The notes under the pieces were generated by a model that had not been told where the DNA came from, made no database searches, and saw nothing but the letters and a program-made list of their open reading frames with translations. A program made the position numbers and the translations under genes. 64,000 nt of DNA from an uncultured Dehalococcoidia bacterium (GTDB lineage: Bacteria; Chloroflexota; Dehalococcoidia; Lucifugimonadales; UBA3495): positions 2,558,981 to 2,622,980 of the forward strand of contig OY282494.1 in the NCBI GenBank assembly GCA_958296385.1, written 5' to 3'. Position 1 is the first letter of the stretch. Each line of letters starts with the position of its first letter. This document shows, piece after piece, positions 49,468 to 58,161 of this stretch.

Positions 49468-50118
49468 ATCGTATCCTCCTGTCGGTCAAATCCACAAAAG
49501 CCGCCTGGAGGCTGCAACGCTCACCAGAAACGCGGTTGTCGTCAGCGGCAATCACATCGGGCAGTATCAGGATTCACAGCCATACGGTGCTACCGTGCAA
49601 TGCCATTAGACGGCAAGCCAGAAACGGAGCGCACGGTCTCTGACTGTACAGGCGTTCCAGCTGCATCTAATTGCTTTGCTCGGGGAACCTGCACCTCCAA
49701 TGACACACGACCGTCCAGACCATTTTAGCATGGCGCTGGCGGCATTCTAGGCGTGCTGTCTATGGTTGTCAAACAGCAATGCCGGCAGGATTCCGTAGGT
49801 GCGACAGATTCTCACCGCAGGCAGCATAGTTGACATCGCTGGCGATAATGTTGAGGCCGCGGCCAGTTGGCAGCATCGGCTTGGCTTCCGGGGGCGGCAT
49901 AAGCGCCTGTTGGCGCGAGGCGGGGACTGCTGCTGCTACGGAGCATAGGCCAGGACGGTTTGGGCCGGACGCTCTCTGATATAGAAAAGGAAAGACCTGG
50001 CCTGGTTGCCGCCGTCATCCCGCCCAATTGCGGCGTTATGGGGGTATAATGGTTGGGCGCTGTGCTGCTGGTGGTTGTTGGCGGTGCGGCGAAGACACTT
50101 ACCGGGAGCAGATGACTT
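49468..50118. other. Intergenic region with divergent promoters, no gene
   Basis: About 650 bases between the cassette and argD. It holds the cassette promoter (49744-49772) and, for argD, a TATAAT at 50045-50050. Between 49500 and 49700 only weak frames occur, with no ribosome site. The ~270-base leader of the cassette is unusually long for this genome and may carry regulation. Confidence 0.6.
49744..49772 (-). promoter_or_regulatory. Consensus sigma-70 promoter of the unknown cassette
   Basis: On the minus strand TTGACA (49772-49767), a 17-base spacer and TAGAAT (49749-49744). Only one base departs from consensus. Confidence 0.75.
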
Positions 50119-51309
50119 ATGCCCAGCAACGCTGAATATATCGCCATCGAGCAGAAATACTACGCCCAGACCGTGCGCCGCCGGCCGGTGGTTATCGTGC
50201 GGGGCGAGGGCTCGCGAGTGTGGGACGCCGATGGCAAGGAGTACATTGACTTTGTGGCCGGCTGGGCCGTGGACAATCTGGGCCACTGCCCGCCGGTGGT
50301 GGTGGACGCCATCGCAAAGCAGGCGGCTACGCTCATCCAGACCTCCAATCAGTTTTACACGCTGCCGCAGCTGGACATCGCCGAGCTGCTGATTGAGAAC
50401 TCGTGCATGGACCGGGTGTTTTTCTGCAACAGCGGCGCGGAGGCGGTGGAGGGGGCGCTCAAGATTGCCCGGCGCTACGGCAAGCTGCACAAGGACGGGG
50501 CTTACGAGGTCATTACCGCCCTCAACTCGTTCCACGGGCGCACGATGAACGCCGTTGCCGCTACCGGCCAGCCGCATTACCACGAGCTGTTTGAGCCCAT
50601 TCCGGAGGGTTTCACCTACGTTGATTTTAACGACGTGGAGGCGGTGATGAACGCCACTACCGACAACACGGTTGCGGTGATGATTGAGCCGGTGCAGGGG
50701 GAGGGCGGCGTGAATATACCCGACGCCGACTATTTTCAGCGGCTGCGGGCGTGGTGCGACCAGAACAACATCCTGCTGATTCTGGACGAAGTGCAAACCG
50801 GGATGGGGCGGCTGGGCAGTCTGTTCGGGTATCAGGAATACGACGTGGAGCCGGATGTGATGATCCTGGCCAAAGGGCTGGGGTTCGGCGTGCCAATCGG
50901 CGCGTTTCTGGCGAAAGAGCACGCGATGGCGCTGACCTACGGCGATCACGGCAGCACTTTCGGGGGCAACGCGCTGACGACGGCCGCCGCCGCCGCCGGC
51001 ACGCGCTATCTGCTGGACAACGACATCCTGGGCCACGTCAAGCGGATGGAAGTGGTGCTGCAAGACCGGCTGGACGGGCTCAAGGCGCGCTACGGGTTCG
51101 TGAACGAAATCCGGTGCAAGGGGCTGCTGGCCGCCGTTGCTTTTGACAGCGACATTATGCCGCAGGTGATGGACGCCGCCGAAGCCGCCGGCGTGCTGCT
51201 CAACGGCGTGCGCCCCAACGCGGTGCGCATTATGCCCGCCCTGAACATTACCGAGGCCGAGATTGACGAGGGCGTGGGGCGGCTGAGCGAGGCGTTGGGC
51301 AACGTGTAA
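50119..51309 (+). CDS. argD: Acetylornithine/succinylornithine-family class III aminotransferase
   Basis: 396 residues behind GGGAG. Class III PLP enzyme: CNSGAEAVEGALKIARRYGK, NSFHGRTMNAVAATGQ, IEPVQGEGGVNIP, LLILDEVQTGMGRLGSLFGY and the PLP lysine Lys252 in ILAKGLGFGVPIGAF, then HGSTFGGNALT. Length and motifs fit acetylornithine aminotransferase (N-acetylglutamate semialdehyde to N-acetylornithine). argJ and argB lie 4-5 kb upstream, which supports argD over other omega-aminotransferases. Confidence 0.9.
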   Translation: MPSNAEYIAIEQKYYAQTVRRRPVVIVRGEGSRVWDADGKEYIDFVAGWAVDNLGHCPPVVVDAIAKQAATLIQTSNQFYTLPQLDIAELLIENSCMDRVFFCNSGAEAVEGALKIARRYGKLHKDGAYEVITALNSFHGRTMNAVAATGQPHYHELFEPIPEGFTYVDFNDVEAVMNATTDNTVAVMIEPVQGEGGVNIPDADYFQRLRAWCDQNNILLILDEVQTGMGRLGSLFGYQEYDVEPDVMILAKGLGFGVPIGAFLAKEHAMALTYGDHGSTFGGNALTTAAAAAGTRYLLDNDILGHVKRMEVVLQDRLDGLKARYGFVNEIRCKGLLAAVAFDSDIMPQVMDAAEAAGVLLNGVRPNAVRIMPALNITEAEIDEGVGRLSEALGNV

Positions 51310-51367
51310 AGGTCAAGCCTGAAATCCTTGCCGGGCAATCGGACGCCGTGCGTCGCGTTGCTTGACG

Positions 51368-52624
51368 ATGGCTGAGTTTTTCAACGTACTGCCGCCGGCG
51401 GAGGCGTTGGGCCGGTTGCTGGCCCGGCTGCCGCCGGCGGCGTCCGTTGGGGCGGAGTCGTGCTGCGCGTGGGATGCGCTGGGGCGGGTTGCTGCCGCAG
51501 ACATCGTTGCGCCGGAGTCGCTGCCGGCTTTTGCCCGTTCTACTATGGACGGTTACAGCGTGCGGGCGGCGGACACTTTTGGGGCTACCGACGGGCTGCC
51601 GGCCTGGTTTGAGGTAGTTGGAGAGGTGCCGATGGGCATGGCGGCGGGGGTGTCGCTGGGGGTGGGGGAGGCGGCAATCGCGCACACCGGGGGGATGCTG
51701 GCCGGCAACGCCGACGCGGTGGTGATGGTGGAGCAAACGCAGCGCGTTGACGACCGGACTATCGAGGTGATGCGTCCGGTTGCGCCGGGGGAGAACGTTG
51801 CCCAACCGGGTGAGGACGTGGGCGCCGGAGAGGTTGTGCTGCCGGCGGGGCACGTCATCAGGGCGCAGGACATCGGGGCGCTGGCGGCGGTTGGAATTGG
51901 CAAGGTATTGGTGGCACGACGGCCGCGGGTGGCTATCCTAGCGATGGGCGATGAGGTGGTGCATCCGCAGCAAAGGCCGGGGGCGGCGCAGGTTCGGGAC
52001 GTGAACTCGTACACCGTAGCGGCGCAGGTGGCCAGCGCCGGGGGGGCGCCGGTTCGCCTGGGGCTGGTGGGGGATGATTACGAGATGCAGCTGGCGGCGG
52101 CCCGGGACGGGCTGGCCCGGTCGGATATGCTGGTGCTGTCGGCGGGCAGCTCGGTGAGCGTGCGGGACCGGACGGTTGACATCGTGGCAGAGCTGGGGGA
52201 GCCGGGGGTGCTGGCGCACGGGCTGTCGCTGCGGCCGGGCAAGCCGGCCATCGTGGGGCTGTGCGACGGCAAGCCGGCCATCGGGCTGCCGGGCAATCCG
52301 GTGTCGGCAATGGTGGTGTGCGACCTGCTGGTGCGGCCGGCGGTGTATCGTCTGGCCGGCTGTTTAGTCCCGCCGGCGGCGTCGGAAACGACGGCTATAT
52401 TGGGCCAGGACGTGCCGTCGGCGCCGGGGCGGGAGGATTTTGTGCCGGTGGCACTGCGTCCGGCAGAGGGAGGGGATGGCGGGGGAAACTATCCAATCGC
52501 CCAGCCGGTTTGGGGGAAAAGCGGGCTGATATTTACGCTGGTGCGGGCCGATGGGCTGCTGCACGTGCCGGCCGATTCATCCGGAATCTACGCCGGGGAA
52601 AGCGTCCGGGTACAGCGATTTTAG
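51368..52624 (+). CDS. moeA: Molybdopterin molybdenumtransferase MoeA
   Basis: 418 residues from ATG 51368 (a TTG six bases earlier is also in frame). Domains as in MoeA: FARSTMDGYSVRAADTFGAT and AHTGGMLAGNADAVVMVEQT at the N terminus, VAQPGEDVGAGEVVLPAGHV, the MPT-binding core RVAILAMGDEVV ... VLSAGSSVSVRD, and GLPGNPVSAMVVCDLLVRP. It inserts molybdate into adenylylated molybdopterin. It is followed by a second, fused MoeA; both fit the molybdoenzyme at the start of the window. Confidence 0.94.
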   Translation: MAEFFNVLPPAEALGRLLARLPPAASVGAESCCAWDALGRVAAADIVAPESLPAFARSTMDGYSVRAADTFGATDGLPAWFEVVGEVPMGMAAGVSLGVGEAAIAHTGGMLAGNADAVVMVEQTQRVDDRTIEVMRPVAPGENVAQPGEDVGAGEVVLPAGHVIRAQDIGALAAVGIGKVLVARRPRVAILAMGDEVVHPQQRPGAAQVRDVNSYTVAAQVASAGGAPVRLGLVGDDYEMQLAAARDGLARSDMLVLSAGSSVSVRDRTVDIVAELGEPGVLAHGLSLRPGKPAIVGLCDGKPAIGLPGNPVSAMVVCDLLVRPAVYRLAGCLVPPAASETTAILGQDVPSAPGREDFVPVALRPAEGGDGGGNYPIAQPVWGKSGLIFTLVRADGLLHVPADSSGIYAGESVRVQRF

Positions 52625-52652
52625 TTGCAGTATAGGCAAGGCTGGTTCTACG

Positions 52653-54620
52653 ATGACTATTCCAGGCGGTTCAGCGCACGCACAGCGGAGGCGGTATTTT
52701 TTGCAGGACGTGCCGCTGGAGGATGCGGTGCGGCGGTGGTTTGAGGCGCTGGACGGGGCCGGTGCGCTGGCGCCGCTGGCGGCGGAATCAATCCCGCTGC
52801 ACGCGCCGGACGTGGTGGGGCGGGTTACGGCCGGGCCGGTTTGGGCGGCGGTGTCGTCGCCGCATTATGACGCCGCCGCTATGGACGGGATTGCGGTGCG
52901 GGCGGCGGACACGGTGGGGGCTACGGAAACGGCGCCGCGGGCGCTGGCGGTGGGGGCGCAGGCGGTTTGGGTGGATACGGGCGACCCGATGCCGCCCGGC
53001 ACGGATGCGGTGGTGATGATTGAGCGGGTGCAGCGGGACGGCGCCGATGCGTCTAGCGTGCGGGTGTTGGAGGCGGTGGCGCCGTGGCAGCACGTGCGGC
53101 CTTTGGGCGAGGACATCGTGGCTACGGAACTGGTGCTGCCGGAGAACCATCGCATCGCGCCGGCGGATTTGGGGGCGTGCGCCGCCGCCGGGTTGACGTC
53201 GGTTCCGGTGCGCCGGCGGCCGGTGGTGGGAATCATACCGACGGGCAACGAGCTGACGCCGATTCAGGCGCCGCGCCGGCCGGGGGACATACCGGAGTTC
53301 AACTCGCTGATACTGGCCGGGCTGGTGCGCGAATGGGGGGGCGCGCCGCTGGTGGGGGAGCCGATGCCGGACGACGCCGATGCGATACGGGCGGCGGCGG
53401 TGGAGTGTCTGGCGGTCTGCGATGTGGTGGTTATTAACGCCGGCTCGTCGGCCGGCAACGCTGACTACACGGCGGCGGTCATAGAATCGTTGGGTGCGCT
53501 GCAAGTGCACGGCATCGCCATCCGTCCGGGCCACCCGGTGGCGCTGGGCGTGACGGGCGGCAAGGCGGCGCTGGGGCTGCCGGGGTATCCGGTGTCGGCG
53601 GCGCTGACGGCGGAACTGCTGCTGCGCCCGGTGCTGGAGCGGCTGCTGGGGGTGGCAATGCCGGCGCGCCCCCGGATAGCGGCGCGGCTGACGCGCAAAG
53701 TGCTGTCGCCAATCGGAGAGGATGAGTTTTTGCGGGTCAAGCTGGGGCGGGTTGGCGAAAGGATGACGGCAACCCCGGTGCAGCGGGGCGCCGGCGTGGT
53801 GATGTCGCTGGTGCGGGCCGATGGCATCGTGCGGATTCCCCGGCGGCTGGAGGGGCTGGACGCCGGGGCCAGTGTGGAGGTTGAGCTGCTGCGCGATGCC
53901 GGCGAGGTGGAGAACACGCTGGTGGCAATCGGCAGCCACGACCTGACGCTGGACTTGATGCAAAGCTACCTGCGCCGCCAGCATCCGGCGGTGAATCTGG
54001 CGTCGGCGCACGTGGGCAGCCTGGGCGGGCTGGCCGCGCTGCGGAGGGGCGAGGCGCATCTGGCCGGCTGCCATCTGCTGGACGCCGCAACCGGGGAGTA
54101 CAACACGGCCTACGTGCGGCGCTACCTGCCGGACACGCCGGCGGCTATCGTCAGGCTGGCCGGGCGCACGCAGGGGCTGATGGTGGCTGCGGGCAACCCG
54201 CTGGGCATCGCCGGGCTGGGGGATTTGGCGCGCGACGACGTTACCTTTGTTAACCGGCAGCGCGGTTCCGGCACGCGGGTGCTGCTGGATTACCACCTGG
54301 CCCGGCAGGGCGTTGAGGCGGCGGCGGTGTCGGGATACGAGCGGGAGGAATACAGCCATCTGGCGGTAGCGGCGGCGGTGGCCGGCGGTTCTGCCCAAGC
54401 CGGGCTGGGGATACTGTCCGCAGCCCGGGCCCTGGGCCTGGATTTCATACCCCTGTTTGACGAGGAGTACGATTTGGTTATCCCCAAAGAGCACTACGAA
54501 AGCGCGCAGCTGAGGCCGCTGCTGGATTTGCTGGGGGATGCCGGCTTTCAGGCCGCAGCGCACGACCTGGGCGGCTACGACGTAGCGCGTATGGGCGAAC
54601 TGCGGGGGGAGATTGCCTAG
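52653..54620 (+). CDS. MoeA-like domain fused to a periplasmic-binding-protein-like domain
   Basis: 655 residues from ATG 52653; the frame is open upstream but overlaps moeA. Residues ~1-405 are a second MoeA: YDAAAMDGIAVRAADTVGAT, PPGTDAVVMIERVQRDGADA, VGIIPTGNELT, NAGSSAGNADYT, LGLPGYPVSAALTAELLLRP. Residues ~430-655 form a type II binding-protein (PBP/LysR-substrate-like) domain: IGSHDLTLDLMQSYLRR, GSLGGLAALRRGEAHLAGCH, FVNRQRGSGTRVLLDYHL, AQAGLGILSAARALGLDFIP. This architecture is known in Moco biosynthesis of several anaerobes and archaea; the C-terminal domain may sense molybdate/tungstate or another ligand. Confidence 0.9.
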   Translation: MTIPGGSAHAQRRRYFLQDVPLEDAVRRWFEALDGAGALAPLAAESIPLHAPDVVGRVTAGPVWAAVSSPHYDAAAMDGIAVRAADTVGATETAPRALAVGAQAVWVDTGDPMPPGTDAVVMIERVQRDGADASSVRVLEAVAPWQHVRPLGEDIVATELVLPENHRIAPADLGACAAAGLTSVPVRRRPVVGIIPTGNELTPIQAPRRPGDIPEFNSLILAGLVREWGGAPLVGEPMPDDADAIRAAAVECLAVCDVVVINAGSSAGNADYTAAVIESLGALQVHGIAIRPGHPVALGVTGGKAALGLPGYPVSAALTAELLLRPVLERLLGVAMPARPRIAARLTRKVLSPIGEDEFLRVKLGRVGERMTATPVQRGAGVVMSLVRADGIVRIPRRLEGLDAGASVEVELLRDAGEVENTLVAIGSHDLTLDLMQSYLRRQHPAVNLASAHVGSLGGLAALRRGEAHLAGCHLLDAATGEYNTAYVRRYLPDTPAAIVRLAGRTQGLMVAAGNPLGIAGLGDLARDDVTFVNRQRGSGTRVLLDYHLARQGVEAAAVSGYEREEYSHLAVAAAVAGGSAQAGLGILSAARALGLDFIPLFDEEYDLVIPKEHYESAQLRPLLDLLGDAGFQAAAHDLGGYDVARMGELRGEIA

Positions 54621-54701
54621 CATCCGCTTTTGGTCAAGTCATGATTTTGTCATCCTTTGGAGTGGGTTGCGGTTGGCTGGTATCGGGCGTTTATCGGGCG
54701 G

Positions 54702-55134
54702 TTGGTTTGGTGTTGGTGTCGGAGATTCAAGTCGTTGTCAGCCCTACGGCCGGAGGTGGGTACGCAACTATTTTGTACCTTCATTTTACGTGGCCTATCC
54801 CTAATGAGAGGACAGCACGCGGGCTGAAGCTCGAGACCCTGCGGAGGCAGCCCGCGCCGTGAAAGCGGGGTCGGGACTACCCTTGCCGATTGCGATTTTT
54901 TGCTGACTGGCCGTTTTTGACTTGAATCTCCGGCGGTTGTGCTAGCGGTGTGATGGCTCCGGTTCCCCAGGGGACGTTCCTGGCCGGGAACGGCTGGGGG
55001 CCGGGGGTTGGTTGATTGCCCGATGGATGTATCTTACACGAACGGGTGTACCGTTTGGCAATAGGGGGGGTGTCGCTGATTTTGGGGATTTGGGGGGGGA
55101 CGCTGGGGGAAATGATTTCCCCCAGACCCCCTCG
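54702..55134 (+). repeat. ~430-bp structured intergenic element, copy B
   Basis: Second copy of the 38885-39303 element, same orientation, downstream of the fused moeA. The CGCGGGCTG/CAGCCCGCG stem, the TACAC/GTGTA hairpin (55036-55051) and the 23-base palindrome (55103-55125) are all kept. The single centre base of the palindrome is G here and C in copy A. The variable part is the stretch near 54955-55005. Confidence 0.88.
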
Positions 55135-55255
55135 TTGTAAAGGGGGTGCTGCGGCGTTGGGGTGGGCGTTCAGATGCTAGAATTGATGTCGTGCATCGGG
55201 TTCGTTCTGACGGGTAAGCATAGCAGCACACGGGATGCCGGAATCGGGGGGTAGG

Positions 55256-55522
55256 ATGGCGATAGGCCGTGATCGTAAGTATCGGAAATTGTATGAGCAT
55301 CTTGCCAGCATTGAGGGTTCGGAGTGGAGGGCGTCTTTTGGCGAGATTGAGCGTATCATCGGGGCACCTCTGCCCGAGTCTGCCCGCAATCGGTACTGGT
55401 GGGCGAACGTGGGCAAGGTAAGCCGACGTGTTCAATCTGATGCTTGGCGCTGCGCCGGATGGGAGGTGGCTGACGTGAACATGGGTGCGGAGACGGTGGT
55501 GTTTCGGAGGCGGGGCGTCTGA
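55256..55522 (+). CDS. Small DUF7662-like protein
   Basis: 88 residues from ATG 55256. It has the pattern KYRKLYEHLASIEGSEWRAS, FGEIERIIGAPLPESARN, YWWANVGKV and AWRCAGWEVADVNMG then VVFRRRG, which I recognise from small proteins that often sit near nucleic-acid-related genes; the function is unknown. Its stop shares a base with the ATG of the large membrane glycosyltransferase-like gene, an unexpected partner. Confidence 0.65.
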   Translation: MAIGRDRKYRKLYEHLASIEGSEWRASFGEIERIIGAPLPESARNRYWWANVGKVSRRVQSDAWRCAGWEVADVNMGAETVVFRRRGV

Positions 55523-58104
55523 TGTGGGTGGTTAGTTCAATTTGGGGGCGTTTGGCGGCCGGGGTGGGCCGGGTTCGGTTGGGGTGGGTGGAGTGGTTTT
55601 TTTTGGGCCTGCTGGTTGTTGCGGGGGGGATGCGGCTTTGGGGGTTGGAGGGGCGGGTGATGCATTATGATGAGGCGATTCATCTGCATTTTGCCTGGAA
55701 GTTGGCGCAGGGGGTGGGGTTTGCTCATTCGCCCTGGATGCACGGGCCGCTGCAAATTGAGCTGGTGGCAGGGGCGATTCGGTTCGTTGGCGATACCGAT
55801 TATGTTGCCCGGCTGCCTTATGCGCTGTTCGGGGCGGCACTGGTGGGATTGCCTTACTTTTTGCGGGCTCAGATTGGGGAGCGGGGGGCGGTTGGCGCGG
55901 GGGTGATTCTGGCGTTCTCGCCGACGCTGCTGTATTTCAGTCGCTTTGGACGCAACGACATCCTGATGGCGGTTTGGGGGGTGCTGCTGCTGATTTTGAT
56001 GTGGCGGTACGTCGTCAGCAGTCGCAGCCGGTATCTGTACTGGTCGGCGCTGGTCGTGGCATTGATGCTGGCGACTAAGGAAACGGCCTATTTCATCATC
56101 CTGTTTCTGGGGGTTGCCGCGCTGGTTTTGGGGTTTGGGCAAATCAAGGCAATCTTGCGGCGGCCCCGGCGGCTGCCGGAACTTAACGGGGCGGCGGGGT
56201 TTTTGGTGTTTCTGGCGGCTTTGACGCTGCCGCAGGCGGCGGCGGCGGTGTCGGTTTTGCAAGGGCCGCTGGGGTTGACGCTGGCGGCGCCGGACGCCGG
56301 GTCAACGGGGGAAACGGGGGCGCCGGTCTGGGGGGAGCCTTTCGTGACGCTGCCCGTTGCCGTCCTGCCGGTATGGGCGGGACTGCTGGCGGCGGCGGGG
56401 TTGACTGCTGCGATTGTGCTGGCGGCGTGGTGGGGGTGGAATCGTCGGGCGGGCGTGAGCGGGTTGCTGCTGCCGGCGTCGGTAGCGGTTGCGGTGGGTG
56501 CGGCAATTCTGGCCGTCGTGCTGGCGGTACTGCGGCCAATTCCGGGGCTGGACGTGCCGCTGCCGGTGAACGGGGCGGCGATGTTGGGGCTGCTGGTGGT
56601 GGTCGTGCTGCTGCTGCGGCTGGAGGGGCTTTCGGTGCGGCGGGTTGCGCTGCTGCTGGGGCCGCCGATGCTGCTGGCCGGGGTGGGGCTGTGGCTGTTC
56701 TCAGCTGACGCGCCGCTGTCGGAAAGCGTGCTGCCGGGGGCGGTTTCCGCGGCAGCCGACCTGGAGGCCGGGCGCATCGCCGTCAACTATCTGGTTCCGA
56801 TAATGACGCTGGCGGGGCTGCTGGTGGTGGGTGCCGTGCTGGGGACGGCGTGGGGCGGCGGCGTCTGGCTGGCGGCGGCGGCCATCTTTTACGCAGTCTG
56901 GACGGCGTTGTACACCACGCTGTACAGCAACGCCGCCGGACTGTTCACCGGGTCGTGGCAAAGCCTGGGCTACTGGATGGCGCAGCACGGGGAGGCGCGG
57001 GGGAATCAGCCCTGGTATTACTACGGGGTTGGCCTGACGGTGTACGAGCTGCTGGCGCTGGTGTTCGGGCTGATAGCGGTGATTTGGCTCATCCGGCGGC
57101 GGGAACGGTTCGGGCTGCTGCTGGCCGGGTGGGTGATTGCCACGCTGCTGGTGTACACGATTGCGGGGGAAAAGATGCCGTGGCTGCTGGTGAACATCAC
57201 CGTGCCGCTGGCGCTGGCGGCGGGGATGTTCCTGGGCCATCTATCCGACAGCGTGTTTGCCCGGACGGATGCGGAACGTTCCTGGAACCGGCGCAGTGGG
57301 TGGTTGGCGGTTTTGGCGCCGCTGTGGGTGGTTGGCGCGGTGTGGGTGGCTTGGCTGGCTACCGGGGCGACGGGGGCCAACATTGCGGCGTGGCTGGCGG
57401 GGCTCCTGCTGCTGCCCGGCGCGGCGCTAATCGCCTGGATGCTGCGGGGGCAGCGCCGGGCCGGGGCGGCGGCGGCGCTGGGGCTGGCGGGCCTGCTGCT
57501 GGCCTTTGGAATCGTGGCAGCGGTTAGAGCAGCTTACACCTACGACGATTCCAGCATCGAGATACTGGCCTACGCGCAGGGTTCGGCGGATTTGGCCGAA
57601 ACCTATCGGGAGCTGGGCCAATCCGTTACTGCGGATGCGGATGGGGATGCGTCCGGCGGGCCGGCGGTCAAGGTGGACTATGATATGTGGTATCCTTTCC
57701 AGTGGTACGTGAGGAATGAAACCGAGGCGGGCGCATTGCAGTTTGACACTTTTTGCGCCGGCGATAATCAGGACGGCTCGGATGCCTGCCGGAGGGTGGG
57801 CGACGACCCGGCGCCGCTGGTGTATCTGGCGGAAAGCGCGCATCCTTTAAGTGACGATGGTGCGGAAACGTACGCCAAGTCGGGGCCGCGGCGCAACCTG
57901 CTGTGGTATCCTGAAACGTACCGGCGTCCCGGAGAAAGCCGGGAGAAAACTGCGTTCTGGCAGCAGCTGTCGTCGGACGTTAACTTCTTTACGCAGACGG
58001 CGGCCAATCCCGGAAAGTTGCGCCAGGCGCTGGGCTACATCGTGGCCCGGCAGCAGGACAGCGACTGGTACAAGGCCGAGTACTATCAATATAATCGGAA
58101 ATGA
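55522..58104 (+). CDS. TIGR03663/Agl23-like membrane glycosyltransferase-fold protein
   Basis: 860 residues with about 14-17 hydrophobic helices. The N-terminal GT-C features are visible: VEWFFLGLLVVAGGMRLWGL, MHYDEAIHLHFAWKLAQGV (the acidic DEA of GT-C loops), SPWMHGPLQIELV, FSPTLLYFSRFGRNDILMAV, LATKETAYFIILFLGVAALV. This matches the TIGR03663 family (flippase-associated Agl23-like, dolichol/undecaprenyl-sugar GT39 type). The C-terminal ~130 residues are soluble and probably extracytoplasmic (YDMWYPFQWYVRNETEAGAL). Likely transfers a lipid-linked sugar outside the membrane. Confidence 0.87.
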   Translation: MWVVSSIWGRLAAGVGRVRLGWVEWFFLGLLVVAGGMRLWGLEGRVMHYDEAIHLHFAWKLAQGVGFAHSPWMHGPLQIELVAGAIRFVGDTDYVARLPYALFGAALVGLPYFLRAQIGERGAVGAGVILAFSPTLLYFSRFGRNDILMAVWGVLLLILMWRYVVSSRSRYLYWSALVVALMLATKETAYFIILFLGVAALVLGFGQIKAILRRPRRLPELNGAAGFLVFLAALTLPQAAAAVSVLQGPLGLTLAAPDAGSTGETGAPVWGEPFVTLPVAVLPVWAGLLAAAGLTAAIVLAAWWGWNRRAGVSGLLLPASVAVAVGAAILAVVLAVLRPIPGLDVPLPVNGAAMLGLLVVVVLLLRLEGLSVRRVALLLGPPMLLAGVGLWLFSADAPLSESVLPGAVSAAADLEAGRIAVNYLVPIMTLAGLLVVGAVLGTAWGGGVWLAAAAIFYAVWTALYTTLYSNAAGLFTGSWQSLGYWMAQHGEARGNQPWYYYGVGLTVYELLALVFGLIAVIWLIRRRERFGLLLAGWVIATLLVYTIAGEKMPWLLVNITVPLALAAGMFLGHLSDSVFARTDAERSWNRRSGWLAVLAPLWVVGAVWVAWLATGATGANIAAWLAGLLLLPGAALIAWMLRGQRRAGAAAALGLAGLLLAFGIVAAVRAAYTYDDSSIEILAYAQGSADLAETYRELGQSVTADADGDASGGPAVKVDYDMWYPFQWYVRNETEAGALQFDTFCAGDNQDGSDACRRVGDDPAPLVYLAESAHPLSDDGAETYAKSGPRRNLLWYPETYRRPGESREKTAFWQQLSSDVNFFTQTAANPGKLRQALGYIVARQQDSDWYKAEYYQYNRK

Positions 58105-58144
58105 CGGGATGAGCCGGATAATCGGAAATAACGGGGTGAGCCGG
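58091..58144. repeat. 2 x 27-bp tandem duplication across a gene end
   Basis: Units 58091-58117 and 58118-58144 differ at two positions. The first contains the stop of the 860-residue protein. Confidence 0.85.
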
Positions 58145-58161
58145 GCTGCCATGAGCGCGCA

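Noticed and set aside
49426..49728. 100-residue plus-strand frame upstream of the unknown cassette
   Set aside because: Overlaps the start of a better-supported gene, has Cys/Arg-rich random-looking sequence and no ribosome site.
52788..54623. 611-residue frame opposite the fused moeA
   Set aside because: Antisense shadow; composition dominated by Arg, His, Gln and Pro, with no motif.
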